A DNA stretch of 64,000 nt, from the NCBI RefSeq assembly GCF_000015285.1, contig NC_008709.1, forward strand, positions 992,001 through 1,056,000. The letters are read 5' to 3'. Source of the stretch: Psychromonas ingrahamii 37. Lineage in GTDB: Bacteria > Pseudomonadota > Gammaproteobacteria > Enterobacterales > Psychromonadaceae. Below the pieces are notes generated by a model. It searched no databases, had not been told where the DNA came from, and saw only the letters and a program-made list of their open reading frames with translations. A program made the position numbers and the translations under genes. Shown in pieces: positions 1-8,110 of the stretch (position 1 is the stretch's first letter; every line of letters starts with the position of its first letter).

Positions 1-13
1 TGGAAATTATTAA

Positions 14-1213
14 ATGCGCTTAGCTTTATTGATTGATGATTACATGCCTGATAGTACCCGTGTAGGGGCTAAAATGTTTCATGAGTTAGCTTGTGAGTTT
101 GTGAAATGTGGACATGAGGTTGTTGTTATAACCCCTGGCATTAATCAAAAGAATCCTTTAGAAAAAAGTGACCTTGATGGGGTTGCCGTCTGGAAATTTA
201 ACAGCGGTCCAATAAAAGATATTGGAAAAATAAAGCGTGCGATCAATGAAACGATGCTTTCTACCCGTGCTTGGAATGCAATTAAATCAGAGCTGAACTC
301 GAGTTTTTTTGATGGCATAGTGTATTACTCGCCTTCTATTTTCTTTTCCCGTCTTGTAACAAAGCTAAAAAAGACTTGTGGTTGTGCGTCTTATTTGGTG
401 CTGCGCGACTTGTTTCCACAGTGGGCAGTTGATGAAGGGCTAATGAAAGAAGGCTCTTTAATTGAAAAATATTTTCGCTTTTTTGAGAAATTAAATTATA
501 AAGCAGCTAACCATATTGGCTTAATGTCTCAGAATAACCTTACCTTGTTTAACAATAGAACTGACAATCTTTATCAAACAAATATTTTAAGAAATTGGGC
601 TGCATTTTCCCCATTTAATTTTCAAGATGCTGATTTTAGTTATAGGGAAAAATTAAATATTAACAATAAAACCATTTATTTTTATGGTGGTAATATTGGT
701 CATGCCCAAGATATGGAAAATTTAATGCGTTTAGCGCGTGACATGCAATCATATGCTCAAGCGCATTTCTTGTTTGTTGGACAGGGCGATGAAGTTGAGT
801 TAATTAATAAACTTGCTGCGGACTGGAAATTAGATAATTTCACTTATTTACCTTCAGTAAATCAGGAAGAATTTAAACATTTATTATCTGAAGTCGACGT
901 GGGCTTGTTTTCTTTAGCTCATAGCCACACAGCCCATAACTTCCCTGGAAAATTACTTGGTTATATGGTCGAGTCATTACCTATTTTAGGAAGTGTTAAT
1001 CCAGGTAATGATCTGCTTGATATTGTTCGAGAATATGATGCCGGTGATATATTTATTAATGGTGATGATAAGAATCTGTTTGAAGCCGCTATCACCTATT
1101 TAGATGATGAATATCGTAATAACAAAGGTAATAATGCGACTGCATTATTACATAAAGAATTTACAGTTGAGTCTGCCGCTAAAGATATAGTTAATATATT
1201 TAGTCATAGATAG
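14..1213 (+). CDS. Glycosyltransferase family 4 (WbuB-like), surface polysaccharide synthesis
   Basis: This 399-residue protein looks like a GT-B fold sugar transferase of the WbuB type, which adds a sugar to a lipid-linked O-antigen or capsule intermediate on the cytoplasmic face. The N-terminus (MRLALLIDDYMPDSTRVGAK) is the usual first beta strand and loop. The second half carries YGGNIGHAQD near residue 223, the start of the nucleotide-sugar domain, and FPGKLLGYMVESLPILGSV near residues 308-326, which is the conserved donor-binding region. Length is normal. It sits at the very edge of the window, so any polysaccharide operon lies upstream. Insertion-sequence debris starts about 150 bp after the stop. 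Family assignment is good; donor and acceptor sugars are unknown. Confidence 0.85.
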   Translation: MRLALLIDDYMPDSTRVGAKMFHELACEFVKCGHEVVVITPGINQKNPLEKSDLDGVAVWKFNSGPIKDIGKIKRAINETMLSTRAWNAIKSELNSSFFDGIVYYSPSIFFSRLVTKLKKTCGCASYLVLRDLFPQWAVDEGLMKEGSLIEKYFRFFEKLNYKAANHIGLMSQNNLTLFNNRTDNLYQTNILRNWAAFSPFNFQDADFSYREKLNINNKTIYFYGGNIGHAQDMENLMRLARDMQSYAQAHFLFVGQGDEVELINKLAADWKLDNFTYLPSVNQEEFKHLLSEVDVGLFSLAHSHTAHNFPGKLLGYMVESLPILGSVNPGNDLLDIVREYDAGDIFINGDDKNLFEAAITYLDDEYRNNKGNNATALLHKEFTVESAAKDIVNIFSHR

Positions 1214-1366
1214 GTTAATAAGCAACTAATTTTAAATCTATAAATTTTCTTTGAAATTTATTTCTACTCTTAAAAAATGTTAAAGTAGAAAGTGTATTCT
1301 CAATTGTGCTTTAGTCCTCCTGAAATTTAATTTTTACATTTTTTTATTGTTTTTAACATTCCATGC

Positions 1367-1534
1367 CAAGGGCAAAATTACGAAGGTGTACTTTAATTTT
1401 TACTTATTTAATGTTGTTTTATTGCTTCCTAGATTAATAAGACTTGAGTCTGTTGAGCTTCAATGACTAAAGGATCGTGTTGTAGATCAGGTTGTTTTGT
1501 GATTGGTTATTTCTTTTTTCATTGAGTAGAAGTC
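1367..1534 (+). mobile_element. Diverged left-end remnant of an ISAs1-like element
   Basis: The block begins with GGGCAAAATTACGAA, close to the terminal repeat of the intact ISAs1 copy that starts about 200 bp later. It then follows the leader of that copy in order: an AT-rich stretch, then AGGATCgtGTTGTAGATCAG, TTGTGAT, TTCTTTTT and TAGAA. No transposase sequence follows. I infer a solo end left by an older, related element. Divergence is substantial and the exact limits are uncertain. Confidence 0.6.
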
Positions 1535-1565
1535 TTACAGTCCTAAATCATGAAAGCCCTGGCTA

Positions 1566-2929
1566 CAGGGCAAGATTACGAATATAGACTTTTATTTTGA
1601 TTATTAATTGCTCTTTATTTTTACCTTTTATTTTTTAATGTTAGCTGTATCTATATATCTGAATTTACAAAAGGATCACGTTGTAGATCAGTTTTGGTTG
1701 TGATCATAACCTTCTTTTTATCTTAAATAGAAACTAGATATGTCCCAAATAACCTTGATAAACCAGCTCTCAATCATCCGTGATACCCGACAACCAAGGA
1801 AAGTGCATCACAATTTAGTTGATGTTTTATTTTTGGCAATTACAGCCGTCATATCGGGCTGTGAGGGTTGGGAAGAAATACAAGATTTCGGCAACGATAA
1901 GTTAGATTGGCTGAGAAAGTATTTACCATTTTCAGGCGGAATACCTACGGACGACACAATTTCTCGTATTTTTCAGTTGATTGACCCAAAAGAATTTCAA
2001 AAGTGCTTTGCTACTTGGATGAAAAGTTGCTGTGAAATGAGTCATGGAGATGTCATTGCTATTGATGGAAAAACATTAAGAGGTTCATTTAATAAGAAAG
2101 ATAAATCAGATACTATTCATATGGTTAGTGCTTTTGCAGCCGCTAATTCGGTTGTGCTAGGGCAAGTTAAGACAAATGCTAAGTCTAATGAAATTACAGC
2201 GATTCCTAAGTTATTAGATTTATTGGATGTACGTGGATGCCTCGTAACTATTGATGCAATGGGATGCCAAACTAAAATAGCTAAAAAAATCGTAGATAAA
2301 GGTGGTGATTATCTTTTGCCTGTTAAAGGTAACCAAGAACGATTACAAACAGCATTAGACGGTATATTTTCAATTCGCCGATTAGAGTTACCAGAAACAG
2401 AAGCCTATACGACTAAAGAAAAAGGCCATGGTCGAGAAGATAGCAGGATGTGTATGGTTGCAGATGCTAACGAAATTGGTGACTTAGTTTTTGAATGGCC
2501 AGGCTTAAAAACGCTTGGGTATGCTGTCTCGTTTAGAACTGAGAAAGATATGCAAACAACTGTAGCAGTTAAGTTTTATATCAGTTCAGCAAAACTAGAT
2601 GCTAAGTCTCTATTAGAGGCATCAAGAGCGCATTGGACTGTGGAAAATAACTTGCATTGGCAACTTGATATTTCTATGAATGAAGACTCATGTCGTATTC
2701 GCCAGCAGAATTCAACAGAAAATCTAGCAACTGTGCGACATACAAGCTTGAACTTGTTAAAGAATGAAAAGTCTTTCGATGGTGGTATCAAGAGAAAGCA
2801 TAAACAAGCAAATCGCAGTGATAGTTACCGAGAACTAGTTGTTTCAGGACTTTCGTTGTTATAAATGAAGGGTAATTTCAATCTATTTAGATTGATTATG
2901 TGAATTAAGTCGTTCGTAATTTCCCCCTG
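1566..2929 (+). mobile_element. ISAs1-family insertion sequence, copy 1 (1364 bp)
   Basis: The ends are imperfect inverted repeats: CAGGGCAAGATTACGAA on the left, and on the right, read inward, CAGGGGGAAATTACGAA (14 of 17 match). The element holds one transposase gene. It has the same length as the copy at 13675-15038. No target duplication is visible: the left flank reads CCCTGGCTA and the right flank CCTGAAGATA. A neighbouring deletion or recombination after insertion is therefore likely. The right side abuts a truncated IS5-type transposase. Confidence 0.92.
1740..2864 (+). CDS. ISAs1 family transposase (copy 1)
   Basis: This 374-residue DDE transposase mobilises the surrounding element. 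The N-terminus carries the DDE_Tnp_1-associated region (PRKVHHNLVDVLFLAITAVI). The catalytic core shows IAIDGKTLRGSF (first Asp), VTIDAMGCQ (second Asp) and MNEDSCRIR (Glu) near the C-terminus. It is uninterrupted and differs from the copy at 13740-14864 at only about six or seven residues, for example G versus D in VK(G/D)NQE. Both copies therefore look intact and recently amplified. Confidence 0.95.
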   Translation: MSQITLINQLSIIRDTRQPRKVHHNLVDVLFLAITAVISGCEGWEEIQDFGNDKLDWLRKYLPFSGGIPTDDTISRIFQLIDPKEFQKCFATWMKSCCEMSHGDVIAIDGKTLRGSFNKKDKSDTIHMVSAFAAANSVVLGQVKTNAKSNEITAIPKLLDLLDVRGCLVTIDAMGCQTKIAKKIVDKGGDYLLPVKGNQERLQTALDGIFSIRRLELPETEAYTTKEKGHGREDSRMCMVADANEIGDLVFEWPGLKTLGYAVSFRTEKDMQTTVAVKFYISSAKLDAKSLLEASRAHWTVENNLHWQLDISMNEDSCRIRQQNSTENLATVRHTSLNLLKNEKSFDGGIKRKHKQANRSDSYRELVVSGLSLL

Positions 2930-3170
2930 CCTGAAGATACTACTCCAGCCACCAAACTCTTTGGGCAAATCTCGCCAGGGAATACCCGTTCTAAGTTGAT
3001 AGAGAATTCCCTCAAAAGTATTTCTGTGCTCTGGTTTATTATAAATATGACCTGTGCTTTTCATTAAATGAAGTAGCATTTCCCATCGTTTATCAGTTAA
3101 CATTAATCTAGGCATGGTTTAGTGTTGTAGTTAGTTTTTGGCGAAATAAATTATAACGCTTTACCATGCT
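2930..3170 (-). pseudogene. Truncated IS5-family transposase (N-terminal part only)
   Basis: Reading leftward from the ATG at 3115, the first roughly 62 residues (MPRLMLTDKRWEMLLHLMKS ... GIPWRDLPKEFGGWSSIFRQ) match the N-terminal domain of IS5/IS427-type transposases, where GIPWRDLP and a following Trp are hallmarks. The frame then runs into the right terminal repeat of the ISAs1 copy and the rest of the gene is missing. No continuation was found left of that element, so the remainder has been lost. The right limit of about 3170 is a guess at the old element's end. Confidence 0.75.
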
Positions 3171-3660
3171 GTTTAAAAATCATACTCGAAAGATCAACAC
3201 GCCCTAGGGCCTTGGGTTTAGTCAATAAAGTTTCTCCACTTTGCTATCCTCAATGATTCCCCTTCATCATCCTAAAAGTACTCTATTGAGAATCTTCTTG
3301 AGTGCTGGTGCTGCGTTGCCTTTACTTTACTGTTTACTGGTGGTTATCGCGATGGAAAAGGGCACGCAGAGCTTAGCCCGATTATGACACTGAATTGCTG
3401 TCGTAAATGACTTTAGCTTCCTGCCATACGTTTTTCAGGTCGTTGTCGTAAATTCGAACGTTCAAATTTGTTCCTGACAAATTTTTCACTTCCTGATTAA
3501 ATGATCTGGGAATGGCACCAATAGTTAATCGAATGGTAGTATTTCAAAATATGTCGCCTAGCCATATTGATTTTTTTGCTGGAAGAACAGATAATTTGCA
3601 CTGTTTTGAATTTTCATTAATAGTGTTTGTTGATCATTTTATTTTTAGGGGTTTTATTCC
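3171..3660. repeat. Noncoding gap with a dispersed repeat (about 3320-3500)
   Basis: No gene is seen. Part of the gap, 3375-3490, is the reverse complement of a repeat found twice near 17.55-17.66 and 17.85-17.96 kb (AACGACCTGAAA, GTCATTTACGACAG and GAACAAATTTGAACG are shared). The adjacent 3322-3375 stretch matches 18010-18050 in direct orientation (CTGGTGG..AT.GC..TGGAAA.GGGCACGCAG). The pieces are therefore rearranged relative to each other. The last 100 bp before wecA are plain AT-rich sequence. Confidence 0.6.
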
Positions 3661-4794
3661 ATGCTGTTTTATTTTTCTGTTCTTATTTTTGCCTTTGTTG
3701 CTTCATTTTCTGCGATTAAGGTATTAAAACCATTGGCAGTAAAACTTGGGTTGACGGATAAACCTAATGCACGAAAGAATCATCGGGGAGAAATTCCTTT
3801 AGTGGGGGGGATTTCAGTTTATATTGGTCTGTTTTGTTCTGGGTTTTTACTCCTTATTGTCGAACCAGTAAACATTGATCTGTTGACTTATCTCTTTGCG
3901 TCATTGCTGATGGTGGTTACCGGCGCCTTAGATGACCGTTTTGATTTGAGTGTTCGAATCCGCATTTTAGCCCAAGTGCTTATAGCTTCAATCATGATGT
4001 TTGTTGCAGATCGTGTCCTCTTTAATTTGGGTGATTTATTATCGATCGGTGAAATCTCTCTTGGCTATTTTGCCTATCCTTTTACTGTTCTTGCAGTGTT
4101 AGGGGCAATTAACGCTTATAACATGATCGATGGTATTGATGGTTTGATTGGCGGTGTTAGTTTCGCTACTTTTGTGCCGCTGACTATTATCTTTTATATG
4201 GCAGGCGATATTGAGGTGGCCTTTTTCTGCCTGTTATGTGTTGTTGTCTTAGCACCTTATCTGCTTCACAATCTGCAATTAACCCGCTTTAGCAGTAAAA
4301 AAATATTTATGGGTGATGCGGGTAGTATGTTTATCGGCTTTACTGTGATTTGGTTATTGGCAATTGGCAGTCAGGGAGATTCATCGGGCAGCGAGCCTTA
4401 TTTTTCTCCCGTCGTGGCAGTTTGGTTTATTGCCTTACCTTTAATGGATATGACGGCCATTATAATACGACGTATTAAAAAGGGAAATTCACCTTTTGCG
4501 GCAGATCGAGACCACCTGCATCATCTCTTTATGCGAGCGGGTTTTACTCCCAGACAAACCTTGATTTTTATTACCTGTCTGGCCCTAATGTTAAGTATGA
4601 TCGGGGTATTCACTACTCTTTATTCAATACCCGATTGGATACAGTTAGTGGCTTTTATTACGCTGTTCGGTATTTTCCAAACTTCGCTTGCGTACATCTG
4701 GGTTTTACTAAAAACATTCAGAAAAATAATGGCCTTAAAGCGCCTGGCAAAGTTCAAAAAAATACGTAAAAAGTTAAAAGCAGATCGATACTGA
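3661..4794 (+). CDS. wecA: UDP-GlcNAc:undecaprenyl-phosphate GlcNAc-1-phosphate transferase
   Basis: This integral membrane enzyme moves GlcNAc-1-phosphate from UDP-GlcNAc to undecaprenyl phosphate, starting O-antigen or enterobacterial-common-antigen type glycans. At 377 residues with about eleven hydrophobic segments, it shows the family's cytoplasmic motifs: DKPNARKNHRGEIPLVGG near residue 35, the Asp-rich DDRFD near 91, NAYNMIDGIDGL near 151, FMGDAGS near 217 and the HIHH-type loop DRDHLHHLFMRAGF near 282. The C-terminal tail is Lys/Arg-rich. It is transcribed alone; the glycosyltransferase at the left edge of the window could act on its product. Start codon chosen for fit to the family N-terminus. 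Confidence 0.93.
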   Translation: MLFYFSVLIFAFVASFSAIKVLKPLAVKLGLTDKPNARKNHRGEIPLVGGISVYIGLFCSGFLLLIVEPVNIDLLTYLFASLLMVVTGALDDRFDLSVRIRILAQVLIASIMMFVADRVLFNLGDLLSIGEISLGYFAYPFTVLAVLGAINAYNMIDGIDGLIGGVSFATFVPLTIIFYMAGDIEVAFFCLLCVVVLAPYLLHNLQLTRFSSKKIFMGDAGSMFIGFTVIWLLAIGSQGDSSGSEPYFSPVVAVWFIALPLMDMTAIIIRRIKKGNSPFAADRDHLHHLFMRAGFTPRQTLIFITCLALMLSMIGVFTTLYSIPDWIQLVAFITLFGIFQTSLAYIWVLLKTFRKIMALKRLAKFKKIRKKLKADRY

Positions 4795-5165
4795 CAGACC
4801 TCAGCTGTCGGTTGTCGGTTGTTGGTTGTCTGCCGTCAGCTTTCAGCCGTCAGCACACTCTGACACCCGTCCGTTTTTATACTTTTTTCTTATCGTCTAT
4901 TATTTTTTAACTTTTTTTTAATACCTATCCACCGCCTTCTTCTCAGCTCTTCTTTATTCAAATAAAATTCCCCTCCAGTTATATCTGCCAGCTTTAAGTC
5001 TTTAGCCGATCTCCCTGAGCCGTCAGTCATCAGCTGTCAGCCGATAGCTGTTCACTGCCAGTCGTTCGCTTATTACTTATAACTTTTTATCCCTTAATTA
5101 TCAGAATATATTGATGCATAATGTGTGATGCATAAAATTAAATAGTGTTAACGCGAAGGAATATC
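4795..5165. repeat. Gap with AGCT-core word repeats, upstream of cysD
   Basis: From 4800 to 4858 and again from 5018 to 5070 the gap consists of variants of short words such as CAGCTGTCGG, GCCGTCAGC, TCAGCTGTCAG and CGATAGCTG. The first cluster starts directly after the wecA stop. The middle part (4860-5010) is AT-rich and unremarkable. No clear promoter could be assigned for cysD, and a CysB site could not be identified by eye. Confidence 0.6.
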
Positions 5166-6074
5166 ATGAAAAAAAATAGATTAACTCACCTCAAGGCGCT
5201 TGAGGCTGAATCAATTCAAATTATGCGTGAGGTCGCGGCTGAATTTGATAACCCGGTGATGCTGTATTCTGTCGGTAAAGATTCTTCAGTATTACTGCAT
5301 TTGGCACGCAAAGCATTTTACCCAGGGAAAATTCCGTTTCCGTTATTGCATGTTGATACCAACTGGAAATTCAAAGAGATGATTGCATTTCGCGATAACA
5401 TAGCAAAAAAATATGATTTTGATTTGCTGGTTCATAAAAACCCGCGCGGCATGGAGATGGGGATCAGTCCTTTTGAACACGGTAGTGCTAAACATACGGA
5501 CATTATGAAAACCGAAGGCTTAAAACAAGCTTTGGATAAATACGGTTTTGATGCGGCCTTCGGCGGCGCACGTCGTGATGAAGAGAAATCTCGTGCAAAA
5601 GAGCGTGTTTATTCTTTCCGTGATAAAAAACATCGCTGGGATCCAAAAAACCAGCGTCCTGAATTATGGAATATTTATAACGCTAAAGTGGATCGCGGTG
5701 AAAGTATTCGTGTGTTCCCGCTGTCGAACTGGACAGAGCTTGATATCTGGCAGTATATCTATCAGGAAGATATCGAAATGGTGCCTTTATACTTTGCCAA
5801 AAAACGCCCGGTCGTTGAACGTGATGGTGCACTTATTATGGTCGATGATGAACGTATGCCGTTAAAAGAAGGTGAAGTGCCGGAAATGAAAATGGTCCGT
5901 TTCCGTACTCTAGGTTGTTACCCGTTAACCGGTGCGATTGAATCGCAAGCGACAACCCTGCCAGAAATTATCCAGGAAATGCTGTTAACCACCACCTCCG
6001 AGCGCCAAGGCCGAGTGATAGACAATGACTCTGCGGGATCTATGGAAAAGAAAAAGATGGAGGGATATTTCTAG
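5166..6074 (+). CDS. cysD: Sulfate adenylyltransferase small subunit
   Basis: CysD with CysN forms ATP sulfurylase, which makes adenosine phosphosulfate (APS) from sulfate and ATP, the first step of assimilatory sulfate reduction. The 302-residue product equals the E. coli length. It shows the PP-loop signature [20 protein letters not shown] near residue 36, [43 protein letters not shown] and the C-terminal [11 protein letters not shown]. An in-frame GTG at 5145 exists, but the ATG at 5166 is preceded by GAAGGA at good spacing and matches the family N-terminus. A tight hairpin (CTAGCGC-tcc-GCGCTAG) overlaps its stop codon. Unusually, cysN is not directly adjacent: a four-helix-bundle gene intervenes. 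Confidence 0.97.
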   Translation: MKKNRLTHLKALEAESIQIMREVAAEFDNPVMLYSVGKDSSVLLHLARKAFYPGKIPFPLLHVDTNWKFKEMIAFRDNIAKKYDFDLLVHKNPRGMEMGISPFEHGSAKHTDIMKTEGLKQALDKYGFDAAFGGARRDEEKSRAKERVYSFRDKKHRWDPKNQRPELWNIYNAKVDRGESIRVFPLSNWTELDIWQYIYQEDIEMVPLYFAKKRPVVERDGALIMVDDERMPLKEGEVPEMKMVRFRTLGCYPLTGAIESQATTLPEIIQEMLLTTTSERQGRVIDNDSAGSMEKKKMEGYF

Positions 6075-6126
6075 CGCTCCGCGCTAGAAATAGCTGTCGG
6101 CTTTCAGCGGTCGGCTGTCGGTTTTT
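6071..6126. repeat. Stop-codon hairpin followed by word repeats
   Basis: A perfect 7-bp stem with a 3-nt loop lies at 6071-6087 across the cysD stop. It has no T-tract, so it is not a classical terminator. It is followed to 6126 by AGCT-core words (TAGCTGTCGG, CTTTCAGCGG, TCGGCTGTCGG). Confidence 0.55.
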
Positions 6127-6192
6127 AAACAACCTTATCAATTAATATGTGCTAGACCATATAGAGAGATCAAATTTAATAAAGGATAATTT

Positions 6193-6540
6193 ATGAATTT
6201 TGAAAAACTGGATGTATGGAAAAAATCAGCACGTTTATCTGCAGAATTATATAAAGCTACCGCAGATTTAAGAGATTATGGTTTTAGAGATCAGCTTACT
6301 CGTTCAGGTTTATCTGTACCGAGTAATATCGCTGAAGGTATGACGCGCAGTAGTAAAAAAGAAAAATGCCGTTTTTTGGAGATTGCTCGCTCGTCATTGG
6401 CTGAAGCGAGAACCCAAATTTACATTGGTATTGATATTGGTTATTTATCCTCTACTGAAGGTAAAAATTGGTTAGAACAAACACATCATATATCAATGAT
6501 GATAACCGGTTTGATGAAAGCAGTAGAGTCAAACGAATAG
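6193..6540 (+). CDS. Four-helix-bundle protein (S23 / rRNA intervening-sequence family)
   Basis: The 115-residue protein starts MNFEKLDVWKKSARLSAELY and carries FRDQLTRSGLSVPSNIAEGM near residues 38-57 and FLEIARSSLAEARTQ near 71-85. These are the hallmarks of the S23/IVS four-helix-bundle family (TIGR02436 type), first noticed as ORFs inside 23S rRNA intervening sequences. The molecular role is not established. It has its own ribosome site (AAAGGA) 8 bp upstream of the ATG. Word-repeat blocks lie on both sides (6088-6126 and 6544-6582). It splits the normally adjacent cysD-cysN pair, which suggests later insertion, although it may still be cotranscribed. Confidence 0.9.
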   Translation: MNFEKLDVWKKSARLSAELYKATADLRDYGFRDQLTRSGLSVPSNIAEGMTRSSKKEKCRFLEIARSSLAEARTQIYIGIDIGYLSSTEGKNWLEQTHHISMMITGLMKAVESNE

Positions 6541-6543
6541 CTT

Positions 6544-6582
6544 TATCTGACAGCTGAGCGCTGACAGCTAAAAGCTCAAAGG
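6544..6582. repeat. Word-repeat block before cysN
   Basis: Fills nearly the whole gap between the four-helix-bundle gene and the cysN ribosome site with CTGACAGCTGAGCGCTGACAG-like words, which also pair with each other as an inverted repeat (CTGACAGC/GCTGACAG variants). Confidence 0.5.
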
Positions 6583-6589
6583 ATTTGTT

Positions 6590-7999
6590 ATGTCAAACGA
6601 TTCAAACTTACTTGCGACTGATATCGAAGAATATCTGCGCGTTCATGAAAATAAAGATCTTATGCGTTTTATCACTTGTGGTAGCGTGGATGATGGTAAA
6701 TCTACTTTAATTGGTCGCTTGTTATTTGATAGCAAAATGATTTTTGAAGATCATATGGCGGCTATTGAAAAAGATTCTAAAAAGTTTAATACCACTGATA
6801 ACGATTTTGATTTGTCGTTACTGGTTGATGGTCTGCAGTCTGAACGAGAGCAGGGTATTACTATTGATGTGGCTTATCGTTACTTTGCCACGGAACAGCG
6901 TAAATTTATTATTGCTGATACGCCGGGGCATGAGCAATATACCCGTAATATGGTAACAGGTGCGTCGACTTGTGATTTGGCTATTATTTTGATTGATGCA
7001 CGTTACGGTGTGCAGGTGCAAACGCGTCGTCACTCTTATATCTGTTCGCTATTGGGTATTAAGCATCTGGTTGTTGCGGTCAATAAAATGGATGCCGTTG
7101 ATTATGATCAGGCTGTTTATAAAAAAATTAAAGCGGATTACCGTGAATTTGCTAAGCAGTTAAATATTGCTGATATCCGTTTTGTGCCTATTTCGGCATT
7201 AAAAGGCGATAACGTTGTTAATGAAAGTGAGAATATGACCTGGTACCCGGGTTCACCTTTATTACGTCTGCTGAATACTATTCAAATTGATACTGATATC
7301 AACGATAAGTTCCGCCTGGCGGTGCAGTATGTGAATCGCCCGAATTTAGATTTCCGTGGTTTCTGCGGTACGGTGGCGTCGGGTGAAATTCGGGTTGGCG
7401 ATACTATTCAGGCATTGCCTTCGGGTAAACAGAGTAAAGTTAAATCTATTGTTACTTTTGATGGTGAGCTGGAAAGCGCTTTTGCAGGCATGGCGATTAC
7501 TTTGACGCTGGAAGATGAAATTGATATCAGCCGCGGTAATATGATTGTTCGTCCCCATGAAAAACCCACGTCGAGCAAAAACTTTGTTGCCGATTTGGTC
7601 TGGATGACTGAAGAAGCATTACATGTTGACCGTGAATACATTATTAAAGCGGGCGCGCACTCTACTTTTGGTTCGGTTATTTCTATCAATAATAAAGTTG
7701 ATGTTAATACCATGGAAAAATGTGAGGCGAATCAACTGGTATTAAATGAAATCGGCAGTTGCAATTTTGAGGTTGCTGAAGCGCTTCATTTTGACCGTTA
7801 CAGTGAAAATCGTGCCACGGGCGCTTTTATTATGATTGACCGCCTGACTAATGCAACGGTAGGCGCAGGCATGATTAGCGGCTCGGTTGAAGCCCTTGCT
7901 AAAACAGCCCCTGAATACAGCGCCTTTGAAGTCGAATTTAATGCCCTGGTCCGCAAGCATTATCCGCATTGGGAAACCAAGGATATAACAAAGCTGTAA
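6590..7999 (+). CDS. cysN: Sulfate adenylyltransferase large (GTPase) subunit
   Basis: CysN is the regulatory GTPase of ATP sulfurylase; GTP hydrolysis drives APS formation by CysD. The 469-residue product carries the translation-factor G domain: P-loop [15 protein letters not shown] near residue 32, switch region [27 protein letters not shown] near 111 and NKMD near 166. EF-Tu-like domains II and III follow ([17 protein letters not shown], and a C-terminal half ending in [10 protein letters not shown]). There is no C-terminal APS kinase fusion, consistent with the separate cysC downstream. The ribosome site AAAGGA precedes the ATG. Length is close to E. coli CysN (475). Confidence 0.97.
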   Translation: MSNDSNLLATDIEEYLRVHENKDLMRFITCGSVDDGKSTLIGRLLFDSKMIFEDHMAAIEKDSKKFNTTDNDFDLSLLVDGLQSEREQGITIDVAYRYFATEQRKFIIADTPGHEQYTRNMVTGASTCDLAIILIDARYGVQVQTRRHSYICSLLGIKHLVVAVNKMDAVDYDQAVYKKIKADYREFAKQLNIADIRFVPISALKGDNVVNESENMTWYPGSPLLRLLNTIQIDTDINDKFRLAVQYVNRPNLDFRGFCGTVASGEIRVGDTIQALPSGKQSKVKSIVTFDGELESAFAGMAITLTLEDEIDISRGNMIVRPHEKPTSSKNFVADLVWMTEEALHVDREYIIKAGAHSTFGSVISINNKVDVNTMEKCEANQLVLNEIGSCNFEVAEALHFDRYSENRATGAFIMIDRLTNATVGAGMISGSVEALAKTAPEYSAFEVEFNALVRKHYPHWETKDITKL

Positions 8000-8004
8000 G
8001 GCTA

Positions 8005-8108
8005 AAACAAGGCTGTCTGCTGATTATATGGCTGTCGGTTGTCGGCTGTCTGTTTTCAGTCGATAGCTGATGACTGATAGCTGATGACTGATAACTGATG
8101 GCTGACTT
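8005..8108. repeat. Word-repeat block between cysN and the permease
   Basis: Almost the entire gap is made of words such as GGCTGTCGG, CGATAGCTGATGACTG, ATAGCTGATGACTG and ATAACTGATGGCTGA. The unit GATAGCTGATGACT is duplicated exactly. Words run to the ATG of the next gene, so no good ribosome site is visible outside the repeat. Confidence 0.6.
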
Positions 8109-8110
8109 CT

